Source: Streptomyces violaceusniger Tu 4113 (lineage in GTDB: Bacteria > Actinomycetota > Actinomycetes > Streptomycetales > Streptomycetaceae). Taken from it: a stretch of DNA of 64,000 nucleotides. Position numbers and translations under genes: made by a program. The stretch lies in NCBI RefSeq assembly GCF_000147815.2, contig NC_015957.1:4402001-4466000 (forward strand), given 5' to 3'. Position 1 is the stretch's first letter; every line of letters starts with the position of its first letter. Shown here piece after piece: positions 16,703-25,333 of this stretch. The notes under the pieces are model-generated. The model did not search any database and had not been told where the DNA came from. It saw only the letters and a program-made list of their open reading frames with translations.

Positions 16703-19499
16703 ACGGGAGGCCGAACTGGCCCAGGCCGCCGAGGCCCTGAAGGCCGGGGCGGCGGGCGACTCGTCGCTGGTGCTGCTCACCGGCCCCATGGGCATCGGCC
16801 GGACCGCGCTGCTGCAACAGTTGCCGATGCTCGCCGAGGGCGAGGAGATCCACGTCCTGCGCGCCAACGCCGCGCCGGTGGAGCAGGACTTCGCCCTCGG
16901 CGTGGTCCGCCAGCTCTTCGACAGCCTGCTGACCGGTGTCCCGGAGGAACTCCACGAGTGCCGGCTGGGGGGAGAGGGCGACCTCTACCGGACGGTCTTC
17001 TCCGACGACGCCCCGCTGCTCGACGACGGCGGCACCCTCACGATGCCCGAGGAGGCGCTGTACGGCCTGCGCTCGGCGCTGGCCGCGGTCAGCGCCGACA
17101 GCCCGCTGCTCATCCTGGTGGACGACCTGCAGTGGGTCGACGCCCCGTCGTTGCGCTGGCTCGCCTTCCTCGTCAAGCGGCTGCACGGGCTGCGCGCCGT
17201 GGTCGTCTGCGCGCTGCGGGACGGCTACCGGCGCCCCGGGGACCCGCTGCTGCGGGAGGTCGTCGACGCGGCGCGGCGGGAGCTGCGCCCCGCGCCGCTG
17301 TCGCTGGGCGCCACCAAGGAAGTGATCCACGAGCAGTTCGGCGTGCCGGGGGACGAGGAGTTCGCCCGCGCCTGCCATGAGACCTCCGCGGGCAATCCGT
17401 TGTTCCTGAAGTCGGTGCTGGCGGACCTGGCCATGAGCGGCCTGCGGCCCACCGCCGAGCAGGTCGAGGCGGTCCGCTCGCTGCGCCCCGCCCTGCTGCG
17501 CGAGCGGCTGGCCGGCTCCCTGCGCGTCCAGCCGCGGCCGGCGCGGGACCTGGCCGCGGCCATCGCGGTCCTCGGCGGCCAGGCGGAGCCGGACCTGCTG
17601 GCCCGGCTGGCCGGGCTGGACCCGATCGGCTTCCTGGCCACGCTGCGCGATCTCCACGAGGTGGGGCTGCTCGCCGCCGAGCAGGAGCCGCGCTTCCTCC
17701 ACCGGGTGGTGCAGGACGCGGTGGAGTCCTCGATGACCGTGGCGGAACGGGAGCGGCTGCACGACGCCGCGGCGGCCCTGCTGTACCACAACGGACGCCC
17801 CGCCGAGCTGGTCGCGGCCCAGCTCATGGCCGTGACCAGCTCGAGCCATCCCTGGGCGGTGGAGGTGCTGCGGGCCGCGGCGGACACCGCGCTGCGCCGC
17901 GGGGCGCCGCGTACCGCCGCCCGCTATCTGCGCCGCGCCCTGCTGGACGGCTCGCTGGCGGGGGAGGGCCGGGCCCGGCTGCTGATCGATCTGGCCACCG
18001 CGGAGCGCGGCTTCGACCCGGCCGCCTGCGAACGCCATATCTCCCAGGCGATACCCCTGCTGACGACGCCCAGGCTCCGGGCCGCCGCGGCCCTGCGGAT
18101 CTCGCCGACCATCGTGGGCCTGGGGCCCCCGTCGGCCATCGATCTGCTGCACCAGGTCGCCGAGGACCTGGGGCCCGCGGCCTCGCTGGAGGGCACGGCG
18201 CGCGATGTGGCGCTGCGGCTGGAGGCGCGGCTGCGACACGCCGGACACGAGGATCCGGCGGAGCTGGCCGCCGCGGTGGAGCGGCTGTCCGCGCTGGGGG
18301 AGGATCCGGCGCTGGTCACCGCCGCCGAGCGTGAGCTGACGGCGGTGCTGCTCAACTCGGCGGTGCTCACCGCCCGATGGCCCGCGGCCGAGGTCTCCCG
18401 GCTGGCGAACCGCATCCTGGAGCGCGAACCGGCCACCTCCGAACAGGTCCACACCCCGCTGCCGCTGGTGGTGATCGGACTGGTCGCCGCCGATTCGGTA
18501 CGGGGGATCAGCTCCTGGCTCGCCATGGAACAGCAGACGCGGCGGCAGGGCGGCACCGTCGCCGACGCGCTCGTCAACGTCCAGCAGGCCATGGTGCTCA
18601 GTGCCCGGGGACGCGTCTCCCAGGCGCGTGAGTACGCCGAGCGGGCCGTGCGGCTGGCCGAGGTGCACTGGCAGGAGGCCGGGGTCGTCTCCACCCTCGC
18701 CCTGACCCGAGTCGCCCTGGACCTTCAGGACCCCGTACTGATCGAGCGGATTCTGGACGGCCCTGGGCGGCGCCGCTCCTCGAGCCTGGCCCTGACCACG
18801 ACGCTGCAGTTCGCCAAGGCGGCGCAGGACGCCGGGAACGGACGCTGGACCAGCGCCCTGGAAACCCTCCTGGCCTGCGGCCGGCAGTTGGAGGCGTCGG
18901 GCTGGCGCAACCCCGTGCTCTTCGCCTGGCGGCCCTGGGCGGCCGAGCTTCACCGGCGCGTCGGCGACCCCGGCGCGGCCGGGGCGCTGGCCGAGGAGGA
19001 GCTGCTGCGGGCGAAGGAGTGGGGCGCACCGGTGGCGCTCGGCCGCGCGCTGCGGATGAAGGCCCGGCTGACCGGCGGTGGCCAGGGGGTGCGGCTGCTG
19101 CGTGAATCGGTCGATGTGCTGCGCGCCTCGGCCGATGAACTGGAACTCGCCCGCACCCTGCTGCTGCTGGGCCGGCGGCTGGGGCCGGGCGGCGAGGCGG
19201 CGGCGGTACTCCAGGAGGCCGGGGGCCTGGCCGCGGCGTGCGGGGTCCCATGGCTGGTCGAGCGGATCCGCGCCGCGGACGGCAGCGGTGCGTCGGCCGC
19301 CCCGCCGGAGGCGGCCCTCACCCGAACCGAGCGCACCGTGGCCTCCCTCGTGGGACGTGGCCTCACCAATCAGGAGGCCGCCGCCGAGCTGGGGGTGAGC
19401 TCCCGCGCCATCGAGAAGCATCTGACCAGTTCCTATCGCAAACTGGGCGTCTCCGGACGCCGCGAGCTCATCGAGCTGCTGCCTCGCATGGATTCATGA
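16692..19499 (+). CDS. LAL-family LuxR regulator 3 with P-loop K to R change
   Basis: 935-residue LAL regulator. Walker A reads GPMGIGRT (31-38) with arginine (CGG, 16800-16802) in place of lysine; Walker B is LLILVDDLQWVD (about 138-149). The helical middle is followed by a C-terminal LuxR domain (LTRTERTVASLVGRGLTNQE through IEKHLTSSYRKLGV). Its ATG lies inside the 3' end of LAL2, with GGCAGAGGGAGGCGG as ribosome-binding region. I noticed no TTA codon, unlike the other three members of the series. Role inferred: co-activator within the LAL/PAS-LuxR cascade. Confidence 0.87.
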   Translation: MLLEREAELAQAAEALKAGAAGDSSLVLLTGPMGIGRTALLQQLPMLAEGEEIHVLRANAAPVEQDFALGVVRQLFDSLLTGVPEELHECRLGGEGDLYRTVFSDDAPLLDDGGTLTMPEEALYGLRSALAAVSADSPLLILVDDLQWVDAPSLRWLAFLVKRLHGLRAVVVCALRDGYRRPGDPLLREVVDAARRELRPAPLSLGATKEVIHEQFGVPGDEEFARACHETSAGNPLFLKSVLADLAMSGLRPTAEQVEAVRSLRPALLRERLAGSLRVQPRPARDLAAAIAVLGGQAEPDLLARLAGLDPIGFLATLRDLHEVGLLAAEQEPRFLHRVVQDAVESSMTVAERERLHDAAAALLYHNGRPAELVAAQLMAVTSSSHPWAVEVLRAAADTALRRGAPRTAARYLRRALLDGSLAGEGRARLLIDLATAERGFDPAACERHISQAIPLLTTPRLRAAAALRISPTIVGLGPPSAIDLLHQVAEDLGPAASLEGTARDVALRLEARLRHAGHEDPAELAAAVERLSALGEDPALVTAAERELTAVLLNSAVLTARWPAAEVSRLANRILEREPATSEQVHTPLPLVVIGLVAADSVRGISSWLAMEQQTRRQGGTVADALVNVQQAMVLSARGRVSQAREYAERAVRLAEVHWQEAGVVSTLALTRVALDLQDPVLIERILDGPGRRRSSSLALTTTLQFAKAAQDAGNGRWTSALETLLACGRQLEASGWRNPVLFAWRPWAAELHRRVGDPGAAGALAEEELLRAKEWGAPVALGRALRMKARLTGGGQGVRLLRESVDVLRASADELELARTLLLLGRRLGPGGEAAAVLQEAGGLAAACGVPWLVERIRAADGSGASAAPPEAALTRTERTVASLVGRGLTNQEAAAELGVSSRAIEKHLTSSYRKLGVSGRRELIELLPRMDS

Positions 19500-19640
19500 A
19501 CGTAGCGTTAACGGCGATAATTAGACGGTGTTTGACGAGGATTCGTGAACCGACCGTACCGGCCCACCGAAGCGGTGGGGTGCGGACCGAACCTTCGGGG
19601 TCCCCCACCACGGGATTGGGCGGCGACACCCCTGTTGACG

Positions 19641-19670
19641 TTGACTTCCGTGCTCGTAGATCCCTAGTCT
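19641..19670 (+). promoter_or_regulatory. Candidate promoter of the PAS-LuxR gene
   Basis: TTGACT (19641-19646), 18-bp spacer and TAGTCT (19665-19670) resemble a housekeeping-sigma promoter. A half-site ATCCCTAG, matching one arm of the PAS-LuxR operator, overlaps the -10, but the other arm is absent. Confidence 0.4.
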
Positions 19671-19686
19671 CAATTCTGAAATGAAC

Positions 19687-19721
19687 ATTTGGAATTGAAT
19701 ATTCGGTATTCGATTCCAAAT
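19687..19721 (+). promoter_or_regulatory. AT-rich 15-bp hairpin in the leader of the PAS-LuxR gene
   Basis: Arm ATTTGGAATTGAATA and arm TATTCGATTCCAAAT pair completely apart from one G-U, with loop TTCGG. It ends 10 nt before the AGGAAGGG ribosome-binding site and is not followed by a T-tract, so it is more likely a leader structure or an operator than a terminator. Such A+T-rich sequence is exceptional in this window. Confidence 0.55.
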
Positions 19722-19750
19722 TCTGAGAATTAGGAAGGGATGGCAGTCCC

Positions 19751-20437
19751 TTGGCATTGCCTTTACTGACCGATTCGGCTCGGCCAACCCCCCACGAGCT
19801 TGGACACGAGCAGACCGAGTACACGGATCTATTGCGCCAGTTCGACCAGCCAGGGGCCTGTGTCGTCTGTCTTGACCCGTCGCTCACCGTCCAGCAGGCG
19901 AACCGGGAGTTCTTCCGGCAGTTCGACGACGCCTCCACGGACGTGTGCGGCCGTGACTTCTGTGACCTTCTGCACCCCAGTGTGCGGCAGGCGGTGAAGC
20001 GGCAGTTCACCCGGCTTCTCGACGGCTCCCGGCACCGGTTCACCACCCATGTGGTGGCCATCGGGGCCGAGGGGGCCGCCTTCACCAGCGGGCTCACGGC
20101 GGTCGCCGTGCGCGAGGGCTCCGCCCATGTGGCCTCGATCCTGGTGGTCCTGCGACCCACGGCGGGTGGCGAGGAGGTGGACATGGTCACCGACCGCAAG
20201 AAGCTCCTCACCGAGACCGAGGCGCGCATTCTGGAGGGCATCGCTGCCGGGCTCTCCACGATCCCCCTGGCCTCCCGGCTCTACCTCAGCCGGCAGGGTG
20301 TCGAGTACCACGTGACACGGCTGCTGCGGAAGCTGCGGGTGCCCAACCGGGCCGCCCTCGTCTCCCGCGCCTACTCCATCGGCGTCCTCAACGTCGGCTG
20401 CTGGCCGCCAAAGGTCGTCGACGACTTCGTCAAATGA
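19751..20437 (+). CDS. PAS-LuxR regulator, PimM/NysRIV type, TTA codon 5
   Basis: 228-residue regulator: N-terminal PAS sensor domain (about 28-135) and C-terminal LuxR helix-turn-helix (about 150-212; LLTETEARILEGIAAGLSTI and SRQGVEYHVTRLLRKL), ending in the motif GCWPPKVVDDFVK that I associate with polyene-cluster PAS-LuxR activators. These bind CTVGGGAWWTCCCBAG-like sites in polyene promoters. TTG is the only usable start: an in-frame stop lies at 19724-19726 and AGGAAGGG is 11 nt upstream, rather far. Codon 5 is TTA, implying bldA control. It closes the LAL series; no PKS is visible, so the targets must lie elsewhere. Confidence 0.85.
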   Translation: MALPLLTDSARPTPHELGHEQTEYTDLLRQFDQPGACVVCLDPSLTVQQANREFFRQFDDASTDVCGRDFCDLLHPSVRQAVKRQFTRLLDGSRHRFTTHVVAIGAEGAAFTSGLTAVAVREGSAHVASILVVLRPTAGGEEVDMVTDRKKLLTETEARILEGIAAGLSTIPLASRLYLSRQGVEYHVTRLLRKLRVPNRAALVSRAYSIGVLNVGCWPPKVVDDFVK

Positions 20438-20460
20438 CGCGCCCCCCGCGGGTGCCGACA

Positions 20461-20504
20461 GACGCGCCACGGCCGGCCCGGATCCGGGCCGGCCGTGGCG
20501 CGTC
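20461..20504. terminator. Bidirectional terminator, perfect 44-bp palindrome
   Basis: Loopless perfect inverted repeat with 22-nt arms (GACGCGCCACGG... mirrored) between the convergent PAS-LuxR and PucR genes. Confidence 0.78.
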
Positions 20505-20510
20505 GCCATG

Positions 20511-22196
20511 TCAGGACGGGGCCGGGCCCCGGGACAGCCGCAACAGACGGAAGGCGGTGAGCGCCACATGGAGCTGGGTGCGCTGCTCACCCGACTCCAG
20601 ATCGCAGCCGAGCACCCGCTCTATCGAGTGCAGCCGCTGGTAGAACGCCTGGCGGGACAGGTTCGCGCGCTTGGCGGCCACCGTCTTGTTGCCCGCCGCG
20701 TCCAGAAAGGTGTGCAGCACCGGCAGCAGATCGGTGCCGTGCCGCTCGTCGTAGTCCACCAGCCGTCCCAACTGCCGCTCCACGAACTCCTGGAGCCGCA
20801 CATCGCCGCGCAGCGCGTACAGCAACTGCCGCAGCCCGATGTCGGACAGCTCGTGGAACGCCTTGTCCGGCGTCCCCGGAACGGCGGCGTCCGCGACCCG
20901 CGCCGCCTGCTGGAACGACCGGGCGGTCTGTGACAGCTCCGACACCTCCGAGCCGACGCTGATCACGGCCTCCGGACGGGACTCCCGCACCGACCGGCTC
21001 AGCCGCTCCACCAGCGGCCGCCAGGACGTGGCGGCGGGCAGGGCCAGCAGAACCCCTATGTGGTCACCGGGCACCGCGCCGACCAGCACGGCCGCCCCGG
21101 CCGCCCCCAGCTCGTCCGTCAGCCGGTCCTCCAGCTCGGTCGTCTCCCCGGCGCCGGGGCCCGGGCTGACCAGTGCCACCATCAGCCGGCGGCCCGCGAC
21201 CGGCACGCCCAGCGCCTCGGCCCTGGCCCGGGCCTCCCCCATCGAGCGGCAGCGCTGCTCCACCAGGTCCAGCAGCAGCGTGCGCCGGGCCCGCCGCTCC
21301 CAGCGGGTGTGATGGGTGAGCCGGGCGATGGTCAGGGCCGTGGCGGTGCGCTCCAGGACCATCGCGTCCTCGGGGCCGACCGCCGAATGCCCGGCCCCGT
21401 CCGGGAGCATCAGCAGCCGCCCCCACCGCTCGCCCCGGTACTCCACCGCGGTCACCAGCCAGTCCTCCGGACCGCTCAGCCCGGTCCGGTCGGGCGAGGG
21501 CGTGGCGCGCGAGCGCCGCTCCCAGCCGGTCAGCGCCCCCTCCACCCCGCGCCCCGGCGAACCGCAGATCACGGCCTGGTGCACCAGGTTCTCCAGCACC
21601 ACGGGATGCCCGCTCATCTCGGCCGCCATGTCCACCACCTCCTCGGGCCCGGCGCCCCGCAGGGTCAGCGCGGTGAAGGTGTCGTGGACGTCCTGGGCCC
21701 GGCGCAGGCTCTCCACCTGGCTGCCGACGATCAGGGAGTGGAGTACCTGGGTGACCTCCACGAAGTTCACGGTCCGGGAGAGCAGGACGAGCGGGAAGTC
21801 CCGCGCCAGACAGGCCCGCACCAGCTCCGACGGCGGCCGGTGGTAGCGCCGCACCAGCTCGATGACCAGCCCGGCGGCGCCGATGTCCGCGAGCTCGTCG
21901 ACATACCGGCGGACCAGCGCCGGGTCCTCGGGCAGCGGCATCCCGGTGGTCAGCACCAGCTCCCCGCCCTTGAGGAAGGATGCCGGGTCGAGCAGTTCGG
22001 TGACATGCACCCAGCGGACCGGCCGGGAGAGCTGTCCATGGCCGGACACCACCTCCGGCACCCCGGCGGCCAGCACCGGAAGCCGCAGCACGTCGGCGAG
22101 GCTGAGCGGGGAGCGCCCCGGGACCCGCGGGGGCCCGGCGGGGCGGGACGGCGGCCGTCCGGCGGCGTCGTACGCGGTGCCGCCGGAGCCGTTCAT
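20511..22196 (-). CDS. PucR-family transcriptional regulator (probable gabTD regulator)
   Basis: 561-residue regulator. The N-terminal PucR domain (about 30-160: LSLADVLRLPVLAAG, PVRWVHVTELLDPASFLKGG), a central CdaR/GGDEF-like region, and the C-terminal HTH_30 (DAAGNKTVAAKRANLSRQAF, QRLHSIERVLG). The family regulates amino-acid, purine and GABA catabolism. It is divergent from gabT-gabD, so control of that operon is likely (inference from arrangement). ATG at 22196 is used; a GTG three codons upstream is equally possible because no strong ribosome-binding site is seen. Confidence 0.85.
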   Translation of the reverse strand: MNGSGGTAYDAAGRPPSRPAGPPRVPGRSPLSLADVLRLPVLAAGVPEVVSGHGQLSRPVRWVHVTELLDPASFLKGGELVLTTGMPLPEDPALVRRYVDELADIGAAGLVIELVRRYHRPPSELVRACLARDFPLVLLSRTVNFVEVTQVLHSLIVGSQVESLRRAQDVHDTFTALTLRGAGPEEVVDMAAEMSGHPVVLENLVHQAVICGSPGRGVEGALTGWERRSRATPSPDRTGLSGPEDWLVTAVEYRGERWGRLLMLPDGAGHSAVGPEDAMVLERTATALTIARLTHHTRWERRARRTLLLDLVEQRCRSMGEARARAEALGVPVAGRRLMVALVSPGPGAGETTELEDRLTDELGAAGAAVLVGAVPGDHIGVLLALPAATSWRPLVERLSRSVRESRPEAVISVGSEVSELSQTARSFQQAARVADAAVPGTPDKAFHELSDIGLRQLLYALRGDVRLQEFVERQLGRLVDYDERHGTDLLPVLHTFLDAAGNKTVAAKRANLSRQAFYQRLHSIERVLGCDLESGEQRTQLHVALTAFRLLRLSRGPAPS

Positions 22197-22398
22197 GCCG
22201 CTCACTCTGGCAAGCCCCCGCGCCGAGCGCAACCATCACCCCGCCCGGCATCTTGACAAGAGCTGTGTGGGAGGTCGTTGACAGATCGTCCATACCGATC
22301 ACCACCCCGCGACATAGTGATCATTGTCCTGACCGGGTTCGCCCCCTCACCCTCGAAGTGTCCGAGCGCATCGCCGACCTGTGCGTGTGGGAGAGAAC

Positions 22399-23658
22399 AT
22401 GACCAATCTGTCGCCGCAGCTCCGTCAAGCCACTCCGGTGGTCGCCGTCCGAGGAGAGGGCGCCTACATCGACGGCGAGGACGGGCGGCGATACCTCGAC
22501 TTCACCGCGGGCATCGGCGTCACCAGCACCGGACACTGCCATCCGCGGGTCGTCGCCGCCGCGCAGGAGCAGGTGGGCACGCTCATCCACGGCCAGTACA
22601 CGACCGTCATGCACCCACCGCTGCGGCGGCTGGTCGAGAAGCTGGGCGAGGTGCTCCCCACCGGCCTCGACAGTCTGTTCTTCTCCAACTCCGGCAGCGA
22701 GGCCGTCGAGTCGGCCCTGCGCCTCGCCCGCCAGGCCACCGGCCGGCCCAACGTCCTGGTCTGCCACGGCGGATTCCACGGCCGCACGGTGGCCGCCGCC
22801 TCCATGACCACCTCCGGAACCCGCTTCCGCTCCGGCTTCTCGCCCCTGATGAGCGGCGTCGTGGTGACCCCGTTCCCCACGGCCTACCGGTACGGCTGGG
22901 ACGAGGAGACCGCGACCCGGTTCGCCCTGCGGGAGCTGGACTACGTCCTGCAGACCATCTCCCCGCCCGACGACACCGCCGCGATCATCGTCGAACCGGT
23001 GCTCGGCGAGGGCGGCTACGTACCCGCCACCGAGGGCTTCCTGCAGGGCCTGCGGGAGCGGGCCGACCGCCATGGCTTCCTGCTGATCCTGGACGAGGTG
23101 CAGACCGGGGTGGGCCGCACCGGACGGTTCTGGGGCCATGACCACTTCGGCATCCGCCCCGACATCCTGGTCACCGCCAAGGGGCTGGCCAGCGGCTTCC
23201 CACTGTCCGGCATCGCCGCCTCCGAGGAGCTGATGAGCAAGGCATGGCCCGGCTCCCAGGGCGGCACCTACGGCGCCAACGCCGTGGCCTGCGCGGCCGC
23301 CGCCGCCACCCTCGACGTGGTCCGCGAGGAGAACCTGGTGGCCAACGCCGAGGCGATGGGGGCGCGGCTGCGCAGCGGTCTGGAGGACGTGGCCGCCAAG
23401 ACCCCGGCCATCGGCGATGTGCGCGGCCTCGGCCTCATGCTGGCCAGCGAATTCGTCACCGAGGACGGGGAGCCGGACCCGGCGACCGCGGCCCGGGTAC
23501 AGCGCGCCGCCGTGGACGAGGGACTGTTGCTGCTCCTGTGCGGGGCCTGGAACCATGTGGTCCGGATGATCCCCGCCCTCGTCGTCGACGAAGCGGCGAT
23601 CGACGAGGGTCTGCGCGCCTGGTCCGCCGCCGTCAGCGCCGGAACAGCGGACTCCTGA
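22399..23658 (+). CDS. gabT: 4-aminobutyrate aminotransferase-like class III aminotransferase
   Basis: 419-residue PLP enzyme of the ornithine/GABA aminotransferase subgroup. Seen: SNSGSEAVESALRLAR, the CHGGFHGRTVAA motif, the VEPVLGEGGY segment, LILDEVQTGVGRTG, and the Schiff-base lysine in TAKGLASGFPLSG. It would convert 4-aminobutyrate (or a similar omega-amino acid) and 2-oxoglutarate to a semialdehyde and glutamate. GGGAGAG precedes the ATG. The next gene is a succinate-semialdehyde-type dehydrogenase, giving a two-step GABA shunt, and the divergent gene is a PucR regulator. Omega-amino acids other than GABA cannot be excluded. Confidence 0.85.
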   Translation: MTNLSPQLRQATPVVAVRGEGAYIDGEDGRRYLDFTAGIGVTSTGHCHPRVVAAAQEQVGTLIHGQYTTVMHPPLRRLVEKLGEVLPTGLDSLFFSNSGSEAVESALRLARQATGRPNVLVCHGGFHGRTVAAASMTTSGTRFRSGFSPLMSGVVVTPFPTAYRYGWDEETATRFALRELDYVLQTISPPDDTAAIIVEPVLGEGGYVPATEGFLQGLRERADRHGFLLILDEVQTGVGRTGRFWGHDHFGIRPDILVTAKGLASGFPLSGIAASEELMSKAWPGSQGGTYGANAVACAAAAATLDVVREENLVANAEAMGARLRSGLEDVAAKTPAIGDVRGLGLMLASEFVTEDGEPDPATAARVQRAAVDEGLLLLLCGAWNHVVRMIPALVVDEAAIDEGLRAWSAAVSAGTADS

Positions 23659-23747
23659 CGCGCACCGCATATCGCCCAACGGGAGCCCGATCCGCCCGCC
23701 GGTCCGAACCCCTCGGACCGGCGGCGGCCACGAAGGAGATTGCCCCT

Positions 23748-25220
23748 ATGTCCACCCCCTCGTACCCCTCGGCCGCCGAGGTCCTCGCGGCGGTGCCCAA
23801 GCAGCTCTACATCGCCGGGTCGTGGTCCGACGCGGCCGGCGCTCGGACCATGCCGGTCGACGACCCGGCCACCGGTGAGGTGCTGTGCGAGGTCGCCGAC
23901 GCCGCCCCCGCCGACGGGCAGCGCGCCCTGGCCGCCGCCGCGGACGCCCAGGAGAAGTGGGCGGCCACCGCGCCCCGCGCGCGCAGCGAGATCCTGCGCC
24001 GCGCCTACGAGCTGATCATGGAGCGGGCCGACGCGCTCGCCGCGCTGATGACCGCCGAGATGGGCAAGCCGCTGGCCGAGGCGCGGGGCGAGGCGGCCTA
24101 CGCCGCGGAGTTCTTCCGCTGGTTCTCGGAAGAGGCCGTACGCATCGAGGGCGGGTTCTCCACGCTGCCGGACGGCAGGAACCGCATGCTGCTGATGCGC
24201 CGCCCGGTCGGCCCCTGTCTGCTCGTCACGCCGTGGAACTTCCCGCTGGCCATGGGCACCCGCAAGATCGGCCCGGCCATCGCCGCGGGCTGCACCATGG
24301 TGCTCAAGCCCGCCCCGCAGACCCCGCTGTCCAGCCTCGCGCTCGCCGGCATCCTGGCGGAGGCGGGGCTTCCGGACGGGGTGCTCAACGTGGTCACCAC
24401 CTCCCGCGCGGGCGAGGTCGTGGAGCCGCTGCTGACCGGCGGACACGTCCGCAAGCTCTCCTTCACCGGCTCCACCCAGGTCGGCCGCACCCTGCTCGCC
24501 CAGTGCGCGCCCGCGGTGGTCCGCACCTCCATGGAGCTCGGCGGCAACGCCCCCTTCATCGTCTTCGAGGACGCCGATCTGGACGCCGCGGTCGAGGGCG
24601 CCATGACCGCCAAGATGCGCAACATGGGCGAGGCGTGCACGGCGGCCAACCGGTTCTTCGTCCACTCCTCCGTCGCGGCCGAGTTCGCCGACCGGCTCGC
24701 CCGCCGCATGGGCGCGCTGGAGGTCGGCCCCGGCAGCCGGCCCGGTGTCGACGTCGGGCCGCTCATCGACCAGGCCGGCCGTACCAAGGTCGAGGAGCTG
24801 GTCGCGGACGCCGTGGCGCGCGGCGCCGAGGTCCTGGTCGGCGGCAGCACCCCCGAGGGCCCCGGCTGCTTCTACCCGCCCACGGTGCTCACCGGCGTCT
24901 CCCCGGCCAGCCGGCTGATGGGGACCGAGATCTTCGGACCGGTCGCGGCCGTCCTCACCTTCGACGACGAGGACGAGGTCGTCGCCACCGCCAACAGCAC
25001 CGAATGGGGCCTGGTGGGCTATGTGTTCACCCAGGACCTGAGCCGTTCGCTGCGGGTGAGCGAGCGGCTCGAGGTCGGCATGGTCGGCCTCAACACCGGT
25101 CTGGTCTCCAACCCCGCGGCCCCCTTCGGCGGCGTCAAACAGTCCGGGCTCGGACGCGAGGGCGGCCGCGTCGGCATCGACGAGTTCCTGGAGTACAAGT
25201 ACGTCGCGGTGCCGGTCTGA
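23748..25220 (+). CDS. gabD: Succinate-semialdehyde dehydrogenase family (ALDH)
   Basis: 490-residue NAD(P)-dependent aldehyde dehydrogenase. Motifs: PWNFPLAMGTRKIGPAIAAG, FTGSTQVGRTL, catalytic glutamate in MELGGNAPFIVF, catalytic cysteine in NMGEACTAANRF, and the C-terminal PFGGVKQSGLGREGG. These fit the GabD subfamily, which oxidises succinate semialdehyde to succinate. The ATG is preceded by GAAGGAG with a 9-nt gap and lies 89 bp after gabT, so the two genes probably form one operon. Longer upstream in-frame reading is shadow of gabT. Confidence 0.87.
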   Translation: MSTPSYPSAAEVLAAVPKQLYIAGSWSDAAGARTMPVDDPATGEVLCEVADAAPADGQRALAAAADAQEKWAATAPRARSEILRRAYELIMERADALAALMTAEMGKPLAEARGEAAYAAEFFRWFSEEAVRIEGGFSTLPDGRNRMLLMRRPVGPCLLVTPWNFPLAMGTRKIGPAIAAGCTMVLKPAPQTPLSSLALAGILAEAGLPDGVLNVVTTSRAGEVVEPLLTGGHVRKLSFTGSTQVGRTLLAQCAPAVVRTSMELGGNAPFIVFEDADLDAAVEGAMTAKMRNMGEACTAANRFFVHSSVAAEFADRLARRMGALEVGPGSRPGVDVGPLIDQAGRTKVEELVADAVARGAEVLVGGSTPEGPGCFYPPTVLTGVSPASRLMGTEIFGPVAAVLTFDDEDEVVATANSTEWGLVGYVFTQDLSRSLRVSERLEVGMVGLNTGLVSNPAAPFGGVKQSGLGREGGRVGIDEFLEYKYVAVPV

Positions 25221-25237
25221 CAACCGGCCCCACCGCC

Positions 25238-25288
25238 GCAACGGCCGGGAGCACACCGCCGGAACCGCCGGGCGCGCCCGGCCGTTGC
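25238..25288 (+). terminator. Terminator of the gabTD operon
   Basis: GCAACGGCCGGG pairs perfectly with CCCGGCCGTTGC across a 27-nt G+C-rich loop just after the gabD stop. Confidence 0.6.
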
Positions 25289-25333
25289 CTTCATGACGCG
25301 TTGCCTCCATGAACGCGGCGGTGAGGAGCGGAC

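Noticed and set aside
16635..19421. 928-codon open frame antisense to LAL3, and similar very long antisense frames (e.g. 37595-40690)
   Set aside because: These follow from the extreme G+C bias at codon position 3 of the real gene on the other strand; their translations are low-complexity and have no family motifs.
19651..19668. PAS-LuxR operator in the promoter of the PAS-LuxR gene itself
   Set aside because: Only the ATCCCTAG half matches; the CTVGGGA half is absent, so autoregulation through this motif is not supported.
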